This document shows positions 11,690 through 22,648 of a DNA stretch of 64,000 bases, in pieces. The notes under the pieces are model-generated. The model was not told the DNA's origin. It worked only from the letters and a program-made list of their open reading frames with translations, and did no database searches. The position numbers and the translations under genes were made by a program. How positions within the stretch are numbered: the first letter of the stretch is position 1; every line of letters begins with the position of its first letter. The stretch spans positions 51,388,614-51,452,613 of the forward strand of contig NC_086380.1 in the NCBI RefSeq assembly GCF_036588685.1, given 5' to 3'. The DNA comes from Mytilus trossulus (Eukaryota > Mollusca > Bivalvia > Mytilida > Mytilidae).

Positions 11690-12358
11690 ACATTTCATTT
11701 GGTGAAAATTGGCAAAATAAAATATTAACACAAGATGTTGGTAAAAAATTGCGGACTTATAAATTGTTTAAAGACAGTTATGGTAGTGAATTATATTTAT
11801 CTAAAACATTATCTTATAGATATAGAAGTGCTTTTGCTAAATTTAGATGCGGAGTAGCTCCGTTGAGAATTGAAACAGGGCGGTATGAAAATAAAAATGT
11901 AGATGAAAGAGTGTGTTTTATGTGTAATGATAACATAGAAGACGAAAAACATGTAATACTATCATGTCCTTTATATGCAGATTTGCGCTTTTGTTTATAT
12001 AGCGAAGCTATGAAATATAATGTAGATTTTAATGATTTGTCTGATGATGATAAATTTGTTTATTTATTTAAAAACATTAATTGTTATGATATGGTTGCCA
12101 AAACCTGCTTTGATATTTTAAGTAGAAGAAATACCTTTTTATATTCTTAAAATGAAATGATTTTAATAATCGTATGTATTTTAACTAGTTTTATATAGAA
12201 ATGGTTTTATAGTCTCTCATAATTCTTAATAGAATGGTACTTGTAATTTATATTTATGTATTGTCTGTTTTATATTGTGTATATACTCTGTATGTACTGT
12301 ATATTTATGTATTGCAAGTAGTGAGACTTTAATAAAATATTGAATCTGAATTGAATCT
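11690..12358 (+). mobile_element. 5'-truncated non-LTR retrotransposon (LINE) 3' end
   Basis: The ORF2 tail is followed by a ~200-bp 3'UTR that ends 'gagactttaataaaatattg' and the short direct repeat (aatctgaattg). A second, inverted copy of this kind of 3' end (family resemblance 'gagacttaaataaaatattg') sits at about 47085-47205. 5' truncation is the usual outcome of target-primed reverse transcription. Confidence 0.75.
11698..12150 (+). pseudogene. C-terminal remnant of a non-LTR retrotransposon endonuclease/reverse transcriptase ORF
   Basis: A continuous frame runs from about 11698 to a TAA at 12148-12150, about 150 codons. The peptide contains LRTYKLFKDSYGSE, then SAFAKFRCGVAPLRIETGRY, then VCFMCNDNIEDEKHVILSCP. 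This arrangement, with a Cys/His knuckle C-x2-C...H-x4-C, is typical of the extreme C-terminus of LINE-type ORF2 proteins in invertebrates. The endonuclease and RT domains are absent, so this is a 5'-truncated insertion. It is followed by an AT-rich 3'UTR and tail. Confidence 0.75.
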
Positions 12359-13488
12359 GCAAATCATATTTGATTAGCTTAATGGTGGCTTTATGCAAAC
12401 TGCATTTAGATGACAAATAATAAGATAGATATAATTGTGTGTATTTATATGATATTGGTATTTGATGGTCGTTTTATATAATTACTAGTAATGTTAGACA
12501 TATTCTATATTGATGTATAATTGATGTGTCCCTAAAGATTTAATATACATGGTGTTGACATTCAAAACTGATAAAAGTATACATGTTAAAACCAATTTAT
12601 TTCCTCTCGAGAAATCATCAAATATTTTAATGGAAATATAGAAAGGAAAAGGTCAAAATCTCAATGTTGTTAGATAAACAATTATTTCTGGGGCATCACA
12701 GACAAAAATCACAATGTTGTTTTAAAAACAATTCTTTCTGAGACATCACAGACAATATTTTCAGGTTTTACCGTTGGACTGTTAGTCACTGGTGATCATA
12801 GTACGCTGGAACCGGCCGGTGGACATACAGATTTGGTTTTATTCAGATTTCCTCGTGAATATCTCTGATTTCTTCACCAGATTTGGCTTTACTTTTGGTT
12901 TCTTCATACTTAAGGTGGGAGTCTAAAATAAAAATTATAGAACTTGTTCATACTTTGCCAAAACGTAGTATCTATTGATATATGTTGAAAAATAAAATAA
13001 AAATGATAGGTCACCGCGCATTTTCTCAATCTACAGGACGTGACAAAATGACACATTTTGTATGGATTATACAGGAAAAAACACCATTTTGGGATTATAA
13101 ACTAAACAAAATGATAGAATTGTTAAATACTTAAGGAAAAGATAGCTTTTAGACAATGCTTTTAGAATATCAAAAGAAACAATAGGCTCACCGGACTTTT
13201 TCCCGGCTAAAATACAAAATAGGAAAATTCTATGTAGATTCCTTTAGAAAATGCACTGTTTTAGAGTAACCTCCCCTTAAAATGCCAATTTAAAAAAATA
13301 AAAATAAAAAAATAAATAATCAACATTAGCAAAAATATTAATATTTATAAGTTATATTCTTATAAATTGGTTCTTTTAAATAAAAATTCACATTAAATAT
13401 CTGCATTCCTGCATCAAACTTTGCTGACTTGATAGAAAATCTGGACCGTTGGTTCTCTGTTTTTTACAATCCAAGATGGAGGAAGACA
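12359..13488. other. gene-free stretch
   Basis: I see nothing coding. A ~65-bp segment around 'catcacagacaa' is repeated once (about 12645-12760), and an A-rich run lies near 13295-13320. Confidence 0.45.
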
Positions 13489-13496
13489 CCCATACC
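13489..13496. repeat. left 8-bp target-site duplication (CCCATACC)
   Basis: Identical octamer at 15848-15855, directly abutting the two inverted termini of the 2.35-kb foldback element. Confidence 0.75.
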
Positions 13497-15847
13497 GGTT
13501 ACACGCCATTATTCCGACAGCCCATTAGTCCGACAGCCCATTGGTCCGACAACCCATTAGTCCAACAACCCAATAGTCCGACAACCCATTGCTCCGACAG
13601 CCCAATACTCCGATAACCCATAAGTCCAACATTTATCAAGTCAAGTATCAGGGTATCAGGGTAAAATTAAATTTGTCTGTCTGTATTACATTTAGATATG
13701 TAATAACACATTAATACATTAACCGTATTATGGCGTATATATAACATAAGGCTAAGGTAGTCCCAAACATTTCGGTAGACAGGAAGTTTTTGAGTTGTGA
13801 ATCCAAAAAACCATCACACAGTATAACTGACTTATATAAACATTGAAACCAAATTTCAGAAATCATTGTATTGTAGTTCCTGAGAAAAATGTGACGAAAA
13901 TTTTCAACTTGGCTGTCATGTAATGAGTAATGAATTTGAAAACGCATCACACGATATAGCCGACTTCAATAAACCTTTCAGAAATCCTTGTAGTATAGTT
14001 CATGAAAAAGATGCAACGAAAATGTTTATGGGACGGACGGACGAACTTACGGATGGACGGACAGAAAATGGTAAAACAGTATAACCCCACTTTTTTCGAA
14101 TCGGCGGTCTAATGATTGTGCCACCATTAAAAAATTACAATACTTATATGATATAATTATCTTTATAGCACTATAAGCCCCAGTCACAATCGGAGCCAAG
14201 AAAAAATAGAAAAAAACAACAAACATATTGATATCAAATTACAGTCAGTATCAAGACATGTTCTACATAATTCAAAAGAACTAACAATGTAATCATCACC
14301 CCCCCTCCCCCTATAATAGTAAAGTTTTCCTTTGTTAACATCGAAAAATTATCATATTTATCTAACTTTTTAAAGGTCTTACGTGCTAGAAACATGGTGA
14401 AAGAGTTCCTCCCTCAAATAATTATGAAGTGAGCATTTGATTGAAAAATGAGACTCATCCTCAACTCAGCAATAAGTATTTTTAAATATCTAGCATTTTT
14501 AATTCTTAATGTAATGGAAGAGCACCGAATCTGAATTAACATAAGAACTACCTTTCTTAAAATTAATGATATCTAAATATTTTTTTCTTCGTGAGAACAA
14601 TCTTTAAATGAAAAAAAAAAGTGTCAGGTTTCCAACAAAACACATAATGTACTAAGTTTTTAAAATAAGACAATTTGACAAAGACACAAGCGGAACAAGA
14701 ATGTCACACATTGTCTTAGATTTTTAACTAGTTTGTTATTGGCTCTATACTGCACTCGATCTATTTGAGCAGTCAAAATGCGTTGACTGTATATTTCTAT
14801 GACATATACAGTCACTGAACCGATACATACACTTTTCCTTATGAATATTTTAGGTAGAAGTTGCCGAAATATTCATGTCCGTCATATTTGTTTTTCGTAA
14901 TAAGTTTTGATGTAAATCATCATTCCTGCATCTCCACCAACCATAATAAAAGAGACATATTTTTCTAGATTTTAAAATAAGTTCAGGACATAAAATCGGC
15001 ATCCCTACAAATATATAAAGTTTCATCTCTCAGACTATGTCTGATCGATCGCTATTGGAAGTGCTGTGTACTGTTTCCGTATTTTGTGGATTCACATTCC
15101 CGAACATGATACCGTATTCATAATTGGAATTGCTCATCTTTTCTGTGCACATATTTCGTCCTATTTGTCATCTTATTTTTTAGGATCTGGGTATGTACAT
15201 CTATTTGTCTCTGATTTTCTCATTTTGACTGACGCCACATTGGTCCCTTATTTCTGTGACAAAATCATTTTAAATAAAACTCAGATGAGTGACAGAAGGG
15301 GTAGAAAGTGTTGCGACCAAAAAATGTTATACAACTCCGATATATTTATTTATGTAGTTAATAGTGGGGAAACCTCACTCCCCTTATACGCGAAAAGGGG
15401 GAACCGAAGATCTAGTGAAAAAAGGTAGATCAAGACACACATGCAAAAAAAAAGCGGCCTAGAACAGCACAGACTGATATTGGACACACAAACAACGAAA
15501 TATAAAGATAAATAAAGTAACTAGACATGTAAAACGAAAGTGGGACGAGGGTAAGGACAAAGCAGTTGCGATTAGCATGCGTATCAACTCTAATATACTG
15601 AGACAAATATCCCGCATGTAAAGAATAATTGTAATCAAAACGGATAACCACAAATATCATAGAGAATGGAGTTGGTCTTTTTACCCATACTCATAAGAAA
15701 AAACACATCAATTTTTCGGAATAATGGGCTGTCGGAGTAATGGGTTGTCGGAATAATGGGCTGTCGGAGTAATGGGTTGTCGGAATAGTGGGCTGTCGGA
15801 GTAATGGGCTGTCGGAATAATGGTTGTCGGACTAATGGGATGTCACC
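13497..15847. mobile_element. 2.35-kb foldback-type element with tandem-repeat termini and an 8-bp target duplication
   Basis: The left end (13497-13632) holds about eight 15-bp units of 'tccgacagcccatta' type. The right end (15717-15847) holds the same units inverted ('taatgggctgtcgga'). The outermost bases pair as GGTTACA at the left and TGTCACC at the right. The exact flanking octamer CCCATACC occurs at 13489-13496 and 15848-15855, adjacent to both ends, as expected of a target-site duplication. The interior includes short '(gacg)gacggacgaac' and other noncoding sequence. Interior open frames (13711-13950 -, 15066-15428 +, 15430-15660 -) show no transposase motif, so the element looks non-autonomous. 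Long termini made of short tandem repeats recall Foldback elements; 8-bp duplications occur in hAT and several other superfamilies. Confidence 0.8.
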
Positions 15848-15855
15848 CCCATACC
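15848..15855. repeat. right 8-bp target-site duplication (CCCATACC)
   Basis: Identical to 13489-13496. It follows the terminal TGTCACC of the element. Confidence 0.75.
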
Positions 15856-16584
15856 ACCTTAACAGCTTACAACGTGTGTATAAGAATTCAAATTACAGAC
15901 TGTTACCTTTGACAGACACCTACGAAATGTTGTGGGTAAACATTTTTGTGGGCGTCTATGCAACCCTTCCTTAAAAAGGGAAATCTATGTACAAAAACAA
16001 CATAAAGAACAAACTTTGAAACTTTGAAAAAAAAGTTTGAATGATGACCAGCAACTTGATACAAAGCTCAATAGCTAACAGAATTTTTCATAATCATAAA
16101 GTTACTTAAAGCTACCCAAACCCAATATATTGGTTGCTGTGACATTCAGTCATATTTCTTTTTCGTATAAACTGTATTGTTTTGTCATAAATCAGGCCGT
16201 TGGTGTTTTTCTAGTCTAATGCTGTTTCACAATTTGTCATGTTGCATAGTTGACTATACGGTAAGGGTCTCATTGGAAATCATATATCATCTCCTTATTT
16301 GAATACAGTCAACAGAAATCCCACATGTCAATACAGTCAGCTATGAACTCCATAAATGTAAACAGTCGGATGTGAATGTCATAAGGTCATCAATGTGAAC
16401 ACAGCGCCCAGTGAATGGACCAACGTCAACAATACAAAGAGACATATACGAATTTCGCTAATTCATCAATGTGAAAAGTTAGCTGTGATCTACAAAGCAC
16501 CAACAAATAGAAGTTTTTAACGACCTTGATTGGCTATACAACCCTTGCAAGTCCGGTCAAAGACACCAACGTGAGAAAGCTATC
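15856..16584. other. gene-free stretch with a diverged short tandem repeat
   Basis: From about 16300 onward, loosely repeated phrases of the form 'caatgtgaacacag..' / 'catcaatgtg' recur every ~30 bp. They continue on the far side of the next element (18000-18085), showing that this element interrupted an older minisatellite. No coding evidence. Confidence 0.45.
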
Positions 16585-16589
16585 TATAT

Positions 16590-17991
16590 CACTGTGCTTA
16601 AACGGCTGTGGGTAACTTAAGTTACCCACAGCCCAAGATGGCAGACTCTAAACTCGTTGATATCTAATTGACCATGGCTTTGTCATACTCTTTGATTTTT
16701 TTTGTTTAATTATCTGTTTGCGGTTTACTTTCACATCGGTTTCTTTTTATGTGTATTTTGATGAATACTCTTTGAAGTGGCTCGGTATTTATACATCCCA
16801 CCAGTTAGTAATAGTATTAAGTTGTTTTTAATACGTTTTCTAGTATGTTTTCTTTTTTCTTTCTTTTTGTTTGTTAACAGGGATTGTTGAACTATGAAAC
16901 AACCCTGTTGTATTCGTTATTTATATTTCATATACTAGTACTATTTCTAATTGTTTCAATATTTTGCTTACTCTATTCCTTTTTTGTCGCTATATTTTAA
17001 CTATTGTGTCTTTTAGTTAGTTTGGTTTAATTTAATGAAATTTAATGCAACTTGCATACAAGTGAAATATGCAGCTAGCTGGTAAACTATGTTTATCCAT
17101 TTTTACAAAATGTCCTTTCTGCAAGTTTTCTCATTTACTGCAAAATCTATAAAGTTTGAGCATAATACCATCGAATGCAACAGGCCACTAAATTCTAATA
17201 GAATGTCATAGGACTTAGAATTAAGTGATTTTTTAAATCAATGGAAATAAATGTCTTTTGAATATCACCGTTTTTGGCTGAACCTCTGATAATTGTCATG
17301 TGATTGGGCAATTTTGCACCCCCCCCCCCCCAAAAAAAAAAAATAAAAAAATCCATCATTCTCTCATGATCTACTCTTGTCATTGCTGGCAGAAAATCAG
17401 TTAGTGCATACACGCCACATGCATGTGTAATGTGTAAAAAAATACTTGCGAAGTCTTCTGGTTCAAAAAATAAAAATCAACAATGATGTTTCAACTGGGC
17501 AATTTGGGTAACCTGATATTATAAAAAATCAGACCCGAGTTTAACGGATTTATCGGGTTTTTTTCATATTTTTCCCAGTTTTGTCTTCCATTGATACAAT
17601 GAATTATATTATCCTATAGAAATCTACTTCATTTATGATAATGTATTCGATTGAATATCTATCATAAGTTGAACATTAAGTCCACGTATGTGGATTCTTT
17701 GAAAGTTACGGACATCTCTATTGGTATAATAAAAAAAAGTTACGGACAAGTTGTTTTGAAGTTACGGACAGCCTAAGCGTTATTTTAAATCGGGCTGTGG
17801 TCTTTTATTTCGTAGAATTTTATCACCTGTTTTATTTAGGGGTTTCCCTAAACGATTAATACAACTTTTTAATTCAGTGGTTAAATTGATGCATCAATGG
17901 TATTGTTATTCTAGAGATGAAAAGTTCCTAACCGACGCAAGGCGGCTCCATCTTGGGCTGTGAACTTACCCACAGCCGTTTAAGCACAGTG
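16590..17991. mobile_element. 1.40-kb non-autonomous DNA transposon with ~45-bp terminal inverted repeats
   Basis: The left terminus begins CACTGTGCTTAAACGGCTGT and contains a perfect 30-bp palindrome (16604-16633, centred on ACTTAAGT). The right terminus ends ACAGCCGTTTAAGCACAGTG, the inverse. 'cccaagatgg' and 'ccatcttggg' close the inner ends of the repeats. TATAT flanks both sides (16585-16589 and 17992-17996), so the target duplication is TATAT or TA. The interior is noncoding and includes a poly-C/poly-A tract (~17321-17350) and 'gttacggaca' repeated three times near 17705-17770. Confidence 0.8.
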
Positions 17992-17996
17992 TATAT

Positions 17997-19700
17997 AACG
18001 GCCACAAATGGTCACCAATGTGCATGAAAACTAGCTAACTAAACAATCCACAAAGTCATTAATGTGTGAAAGATACTCTCCAATGTGTGACAAAGAAGGA
18101 CGAGAGGTCTCAGATGGACATTCAAACGCATATGTCGAAAATAATAGAACACAACAAAAACACAAGACTGACCAACACGAACCCCACCAAACAACGGGGG
18201 TGATCTCAGGTGCTCCACAAGGGTAAGCATATCCTGCTCTACACGAAAGCTAGAGCTCTATAAAACACACAAAATCACCAGCGGGGAAAAAATCTGCTTT
18301 AGAAGCCAGAAAATTTGCAGTCAAGTTGTACAGTGGATATTTCTAAAACTTTTAATCTTTTTTTAATGAAATTAGGGATTTGGTCGATTATGATGATTAG
18401 TAAAATATATGTTATTACACTTGTGAAGTTGTCTCATTTTTAATTACTGAATTAATAAGCTATTCTCCGAAATATGTGAAATATGTGAAAAGTTTCCAAC
18501 ATTCTCTAGCTAGACTGTACATACGCAATCGAGTACGCCATTGCTAATAATTCCCATCCTTGATAACGACTGATCAGTGCATGTTATAAAGTATGACAAA
18601 TCAATGTCCTGGCATATAATTCATATCAATTACATAATTATGTTTGATCTAATAAAACTTGTGCAGGCAGATCAAATATTTACTTGACAATAAGAATTGC
18701 TTTATCAATAATTAGTCATTAGAAGATAATCTAAGACATGTTCAAAATAGAAAACTCAGTAAACAGTAAAAGACTGAACACAAATGCATATTATTATCTA
18801 AAACATTTTGGTTAAAACAAAAAGTATTGTATCAACGGTCTTTCTCTCTCCCTCTCGATAAAACAACACACACTTTATGCCATTATAACCGAAACCTTGT
18901 GAAGAGTTTTTATTTACATGAGTTATTGCCCTTAAAAACCCTTTTTTATCAAATCGAATATCAAAAACGCTAACCGAATAACCTGACTTTTTTTCAATTT
19001 CAATTTGAATTTCAAAATGGTCGTCGACGAATAATTTGACAGATTAATTGTCCAGTGCTTTGATTTTTATTGTTAACCTTGAAAATATTCTTAGACTAAT
19101 TTTACCAAATTAATTAGCACAAACCCAATTTGTCAATCCGCTCGAGGCAACATCTAAAGTAAATATAATTACCATAAAAGAATTCTGAATAGTTGATTAT
19201 GTTTTGCGATTTGCTTCATTATCATATTTTTAATAAATATTACGTATATACCTAAAGCAAGTATGTCACCTCCAATACCTAATGCTTTGTCATGCATCAG
19301 ACGAAATGACGACTCAAAGTTCAAAATACAAAATGAAATCATGTGAATGGAGTTAATGTATAATAGCAGGTGGGTACGAGTTACACGCTTAATCATCTGT
19401 GATTCTCGAATTGAAACATTCTACAAAAATTGGTCGAGACATCAGAAAATAAGGAAACAATCATCGGTTTCAGATTTTGTCAATTCGACGAGACCAAGAA
19501 GAGTTTCAGCTTCTTCGTCCGATTTTGAAGCTATATCAAATTAAACATCATAGAAAAACATGGTGGTATTGGATTATAAAAATAAAACTTCATCCATCAC
19601 GAATGCTTAAAGTCAAGCAATAATGCCCGAATAAACTTCAATTTATCGTCTCATAAAACTGTGCATGTTTAGGGAACTGTAGATCTTGACAACCTCAACT
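17997..19700. other. gene-free stretch with dispersed repeat fragments
   Basis: The old minisatellite resumes at 17997-18085. At 18088-18245 a sequence of the type 'gaacacaacaaaaacacaag' to 'ctcaggtgctcca' resembles a common dispersed bivalve repeat. The remainder is AT-rich; the open frames at 19169-19396 and 19347-19544 lack splice sites or recognisable domains. Confidence 0.4.
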
Positions 19701-19709
19701 TTACAATAA

Positions 19710-20075
19710 CGGATAACCGGTTAATCGTTCGAAATATTATCAGAATGTCCGGTTAGTCGGTCGAAATATTATCAGAATAACCGGTTAATCTATCGAAAGA
19801 TTATCAGAATAACCGGTTAGTCGGTCGAAATATTATCAGAATAACCGGTCAATCGGTCGAAATATTATCAGAATAACCGGTTAAATAATCGAAAGATTAT
19901 CAGAATAACCGGTTAAATAATCGAAAAATTATCAGAATAACCGGTTTAATAATCGAAAGATTGTGAGAGAAATCAGGTAATCGATCGAAAGATTATGAGT
20001 CACAGTAACCGGTTAATCGATCGAAAGATTATGACAGTAACTGGTTATAATTGCTGTAAAGATTATCCGGGTAAC
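19710..20075. repeat. 32-bp tandem array with an AACCGGTT core, ~11 copies
   Basis: The unit is 'aaccggttaatcgatcgaaa' followed by 'gattatcagaat'. 'ccggtt' occurs at 19749, 19781 and 19813, giving the 32-bp period. AACCGGTT is self-complementary and the adjacent 'tcgatcga' is also palindromic, so single strands could fold. Confidence 0.85.
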
Positions 20076-20620
20076 TGGCTTGTCAAAAATGTTCAATTTG
20101 ACAACACTAGTACAATCACACTGCATAAATAATCAGCAATATAAGTTCTACAAATACAAATTCATATCTGTATATTAGGCAAGCGATTCAGGCTTGATGT
20201 TGGCAAAGGAAAAGGGTTTAATTGGCTTTTTTAAAAAAAAAGGGTAAAAAAATAGAAATCAAACATTAAGAAACATAAACAAATCAGTTTTGATAACGAA
20301 TTACAGAGCCACATGTCTTCATTGACGCAATCATACTTAAACATAAATATCTAATCCTGAATTCCAAACATACTATTGACTTTAACATTCAATTCGTGAT
20401 CACTCAAGTTCTAAGCAATTAGATTAACTTCCTACATAATTAGAAATTGAACTGCTAAAAGATTAAGTCTTACCGACTTCAGGTAGATTGTAAAGGATTT
20501 TTCACGTCTATGTTTAACGAGATGTTTAAAACTATAACGTTTACATTTTCAAAATATTTTCAAGTTCCATTCATGTTTTGTTATTTTCAAATATTTCTCT
20601 TCTTCTCCATCTTTTTTTTC

Positions 20621-20639
20621 GGGGGGGGGGGGGGGGGGG
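20621..20639 (+). repeat. uninterrupted G19 tract
   Basis: A T8-C run is followed by 19 consecutive G. It may be a slippage-prone or quadruplex-forming tract, or a sequencing-collapsed homopolymer of uncertain length. Confidence 0.7.
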
Positions 20640-20839
20640 TGTCTGATTATACGATAAAACTCGAATTTAAAGGCAATAACCATGTCATAATCATGCCATA
20701 TACGGAGGTCTCTAAGAGTTAATACAAGGTTTCTTCGAACTTTATTGCCATATGTATTCGTCGAGCCTTTGACTTTAGTCGAAAAAGCGACACTAGTAAG
20801 CGATCCTACATTCCGTCGTCGTCGGTGTCGTCGGCGGCG

Positions 20840-21600
20840 TACACAAATATTCACTCTGTGGTTAAAATTTTTGAAATTTTAATAACTTTCTTAAACTATA
20901 CTGGATTTCTACAAAACTTGGACAGAAGCTTCTTTGTAATCATAAGATAGTATCCAGAAGTAAATTTTGTAAAAATAAAAAAAATAAAAATCCGTATTTT
21001 ACCTATCAAAGGACTTAGTGTTTTTTTTCTGCGGGGAAACATTACATTCACTCTGTGGTTAAAGTTTTAAGAATTTTAATAACTTTCTTAAACTATCTTT
21101 GGTTTGTATCAAACTTGGACAGAAGGTTGTTTATGATCATAAGATAGTTAGTATCCAGAAGTAAATTTTGTAAAACAAAAATCCCTTTTTCGTATTTTAC
21201 TTTTAAATGGACTTAGTTTTTCTGCGGGGAAACATTACATTCACTCTGTGGTTAAAGTTTTAAAAATTTTAATAACTTTCTTAAACTGTCCTGGGTTTGT
21301 ACCAAACATGGACAGAAGCTTATTTATGATCATAAGATAGTATCCAGAAGTGAATTTTGTAAAACAATAACTCCATTTTTTCTGTATTTTACTTTTAAAT
21401 GGACTTCGATTTTTTTCAAGTTAACATTACATACAGTCTGCATTTAAAGTTTTCAAAACATTTATTAGATTCATTAACTATCCTAGATTTTTACCAAACT
21501 TGGACAGAAACTTCTTACAATCATAAGATAGTATCAAGAGGAATATTTTTTTTTCTTTTTTTTTCTCATTTTTGTTGAGCCTGCGATTGACATCAAAAGT
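20840..21600. repeat. ~192-bp tandem repeat, four diverged copies
   Basis: 'aacattacattcactctgtg' marks copies at about 21038 and 21231. A degenerate start lies at 21423, and an initial copy at about 20845 (attcactctgtggttaaa). Each unit carries 'ataactttcttaaact', 'aacttggacagaagctt' and 'cataagatagtatccagaag'. A '(gtc)n' run just upstream (20812-20838) belongs to the same dispersed family. Confidence 0.8.
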
Positions 21601-21609
21601 AGGCAAGAC

Positions 21610-22515
21610 ACTGGGTTCCGCGAAACCCTAACAATTTTTTTACTAAAACAAACAAAACAAAAGTTATTACGATATAACTGTCAAGAAGGATGTATAATTA
21701 TAATATGATACACAAACTATAAGTAAAACTCCTTTAATATACAATATATGTTATAAAGGGACCTATATGTTTTCTACTTGTTTTAATTTTGTGTTGATGG
21801 GCAAAAAAAATAAAATTCCATAAGATTTAACGTCCCGATTCCGTCTGAACAAGTCTGGGGTTTTGATACTCCAAGGACAGCCAGACGGACTCCCCTCTTT
21901 AATTAACAAGTGTTTTAATAAGGGATACTTAACAATGCTGAAGAAGTTTATTTATTACCATATACATGTACCACAGTCCCCCTCCCCCTGAACCCATAAT
22001 AAGGGGGGACATGATAGTTGACATTCCTACCCTTCTCAGTAGCATCAATATTTCCTGATGCGATGAATAAAGTTACATTAAAGTCGAGAGTACATGTACG
22101 GTCTCAATATCAATTGCTAATTGATTGTAAATGTATTGCAGACACTTTGTATTACTCAAATGTAAGCATAAGTACATACTTAATCAGCAGTTTTCGCAGA
22201 ATGTTCGTTATATCAAATGGCATGCAGTAAACGGTGGAATGTAGCATTGAAACATATTTTTTTAAGACGGCTGGCCAATAAATGGCATGCTATAAAGATA
22301 GGTTTATCAACCAGTATGATGTTAAATGTCCGGTAGTAAAAATAGATTGTAAGAATTTCCTGTTTTTATCAATCAACTGTAACCTGTTCATCTATTACTC
22401 ATATTTGTAGTCAAAACAGATGAATTAAAATATCAATACGACTATTCAACATCTGTAAATAAATCTTGATCAGAAATCGATACCGCGTTTTTTGGCATGC
22501 CATTTAAGAATTAAG
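21610..22515. other. upstream region of the FABP gene
   Basis: No exon is visible. A phrase 'atggcatgcagta' at about 22218 recurs at about 31072, upstream of the second FABP first exon. That hints that some flanking DNA was duplicated with the exon, but the match is short. Confidence 0.3.
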
Positions 22516-22518
22516 TGA

Positions 22519-22529
22519 TATTTATAAAG
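22519..22529 (+). promoter_or_regulatory. TATA-like box upstream of FABP exon 1a
   Basis: 'tatttataaag' lies about 50-60 bp before the ATG at 22579. A start site ~30 bp downstream would leave a 5'UTR of about 30 nt. Motif only; AT-rich DNA makes chance matches common. Confidence 0.35.
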
Positions 22530-22578
22530 TTTTCCCGTAGATTAATAGAAGGACGGGATTAGGACTGAGAGAAGCAGG

Positions 22579-22648
22579 ATGGCACAATTTACTGGAACAT
22601 GGCAGATTGATAACAGCACAGGATTTGACGATTATATGAAAGCTATAG
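22579..22648 (+). CDS. FABP exon 1a (start exon)
   Basis: ATG in context gaagcaggATGG; 23 codons plus one base, then donor G|GTAAGA. Encodes MAQFTGTWQIDNSTGFDDYM and three more residues, which cover beta-strand A and the start of helix I in the family. It is joined in phase 1 to the exon at 42349. Confidence 0.85.

Noticed and set aside
15066..15428. 120-codon open frame inside the 2.35-kb foldback element as a transposase
   Set aside because: No DDE/D-type or zinc-finger motif can be seen; too short for a transposase.
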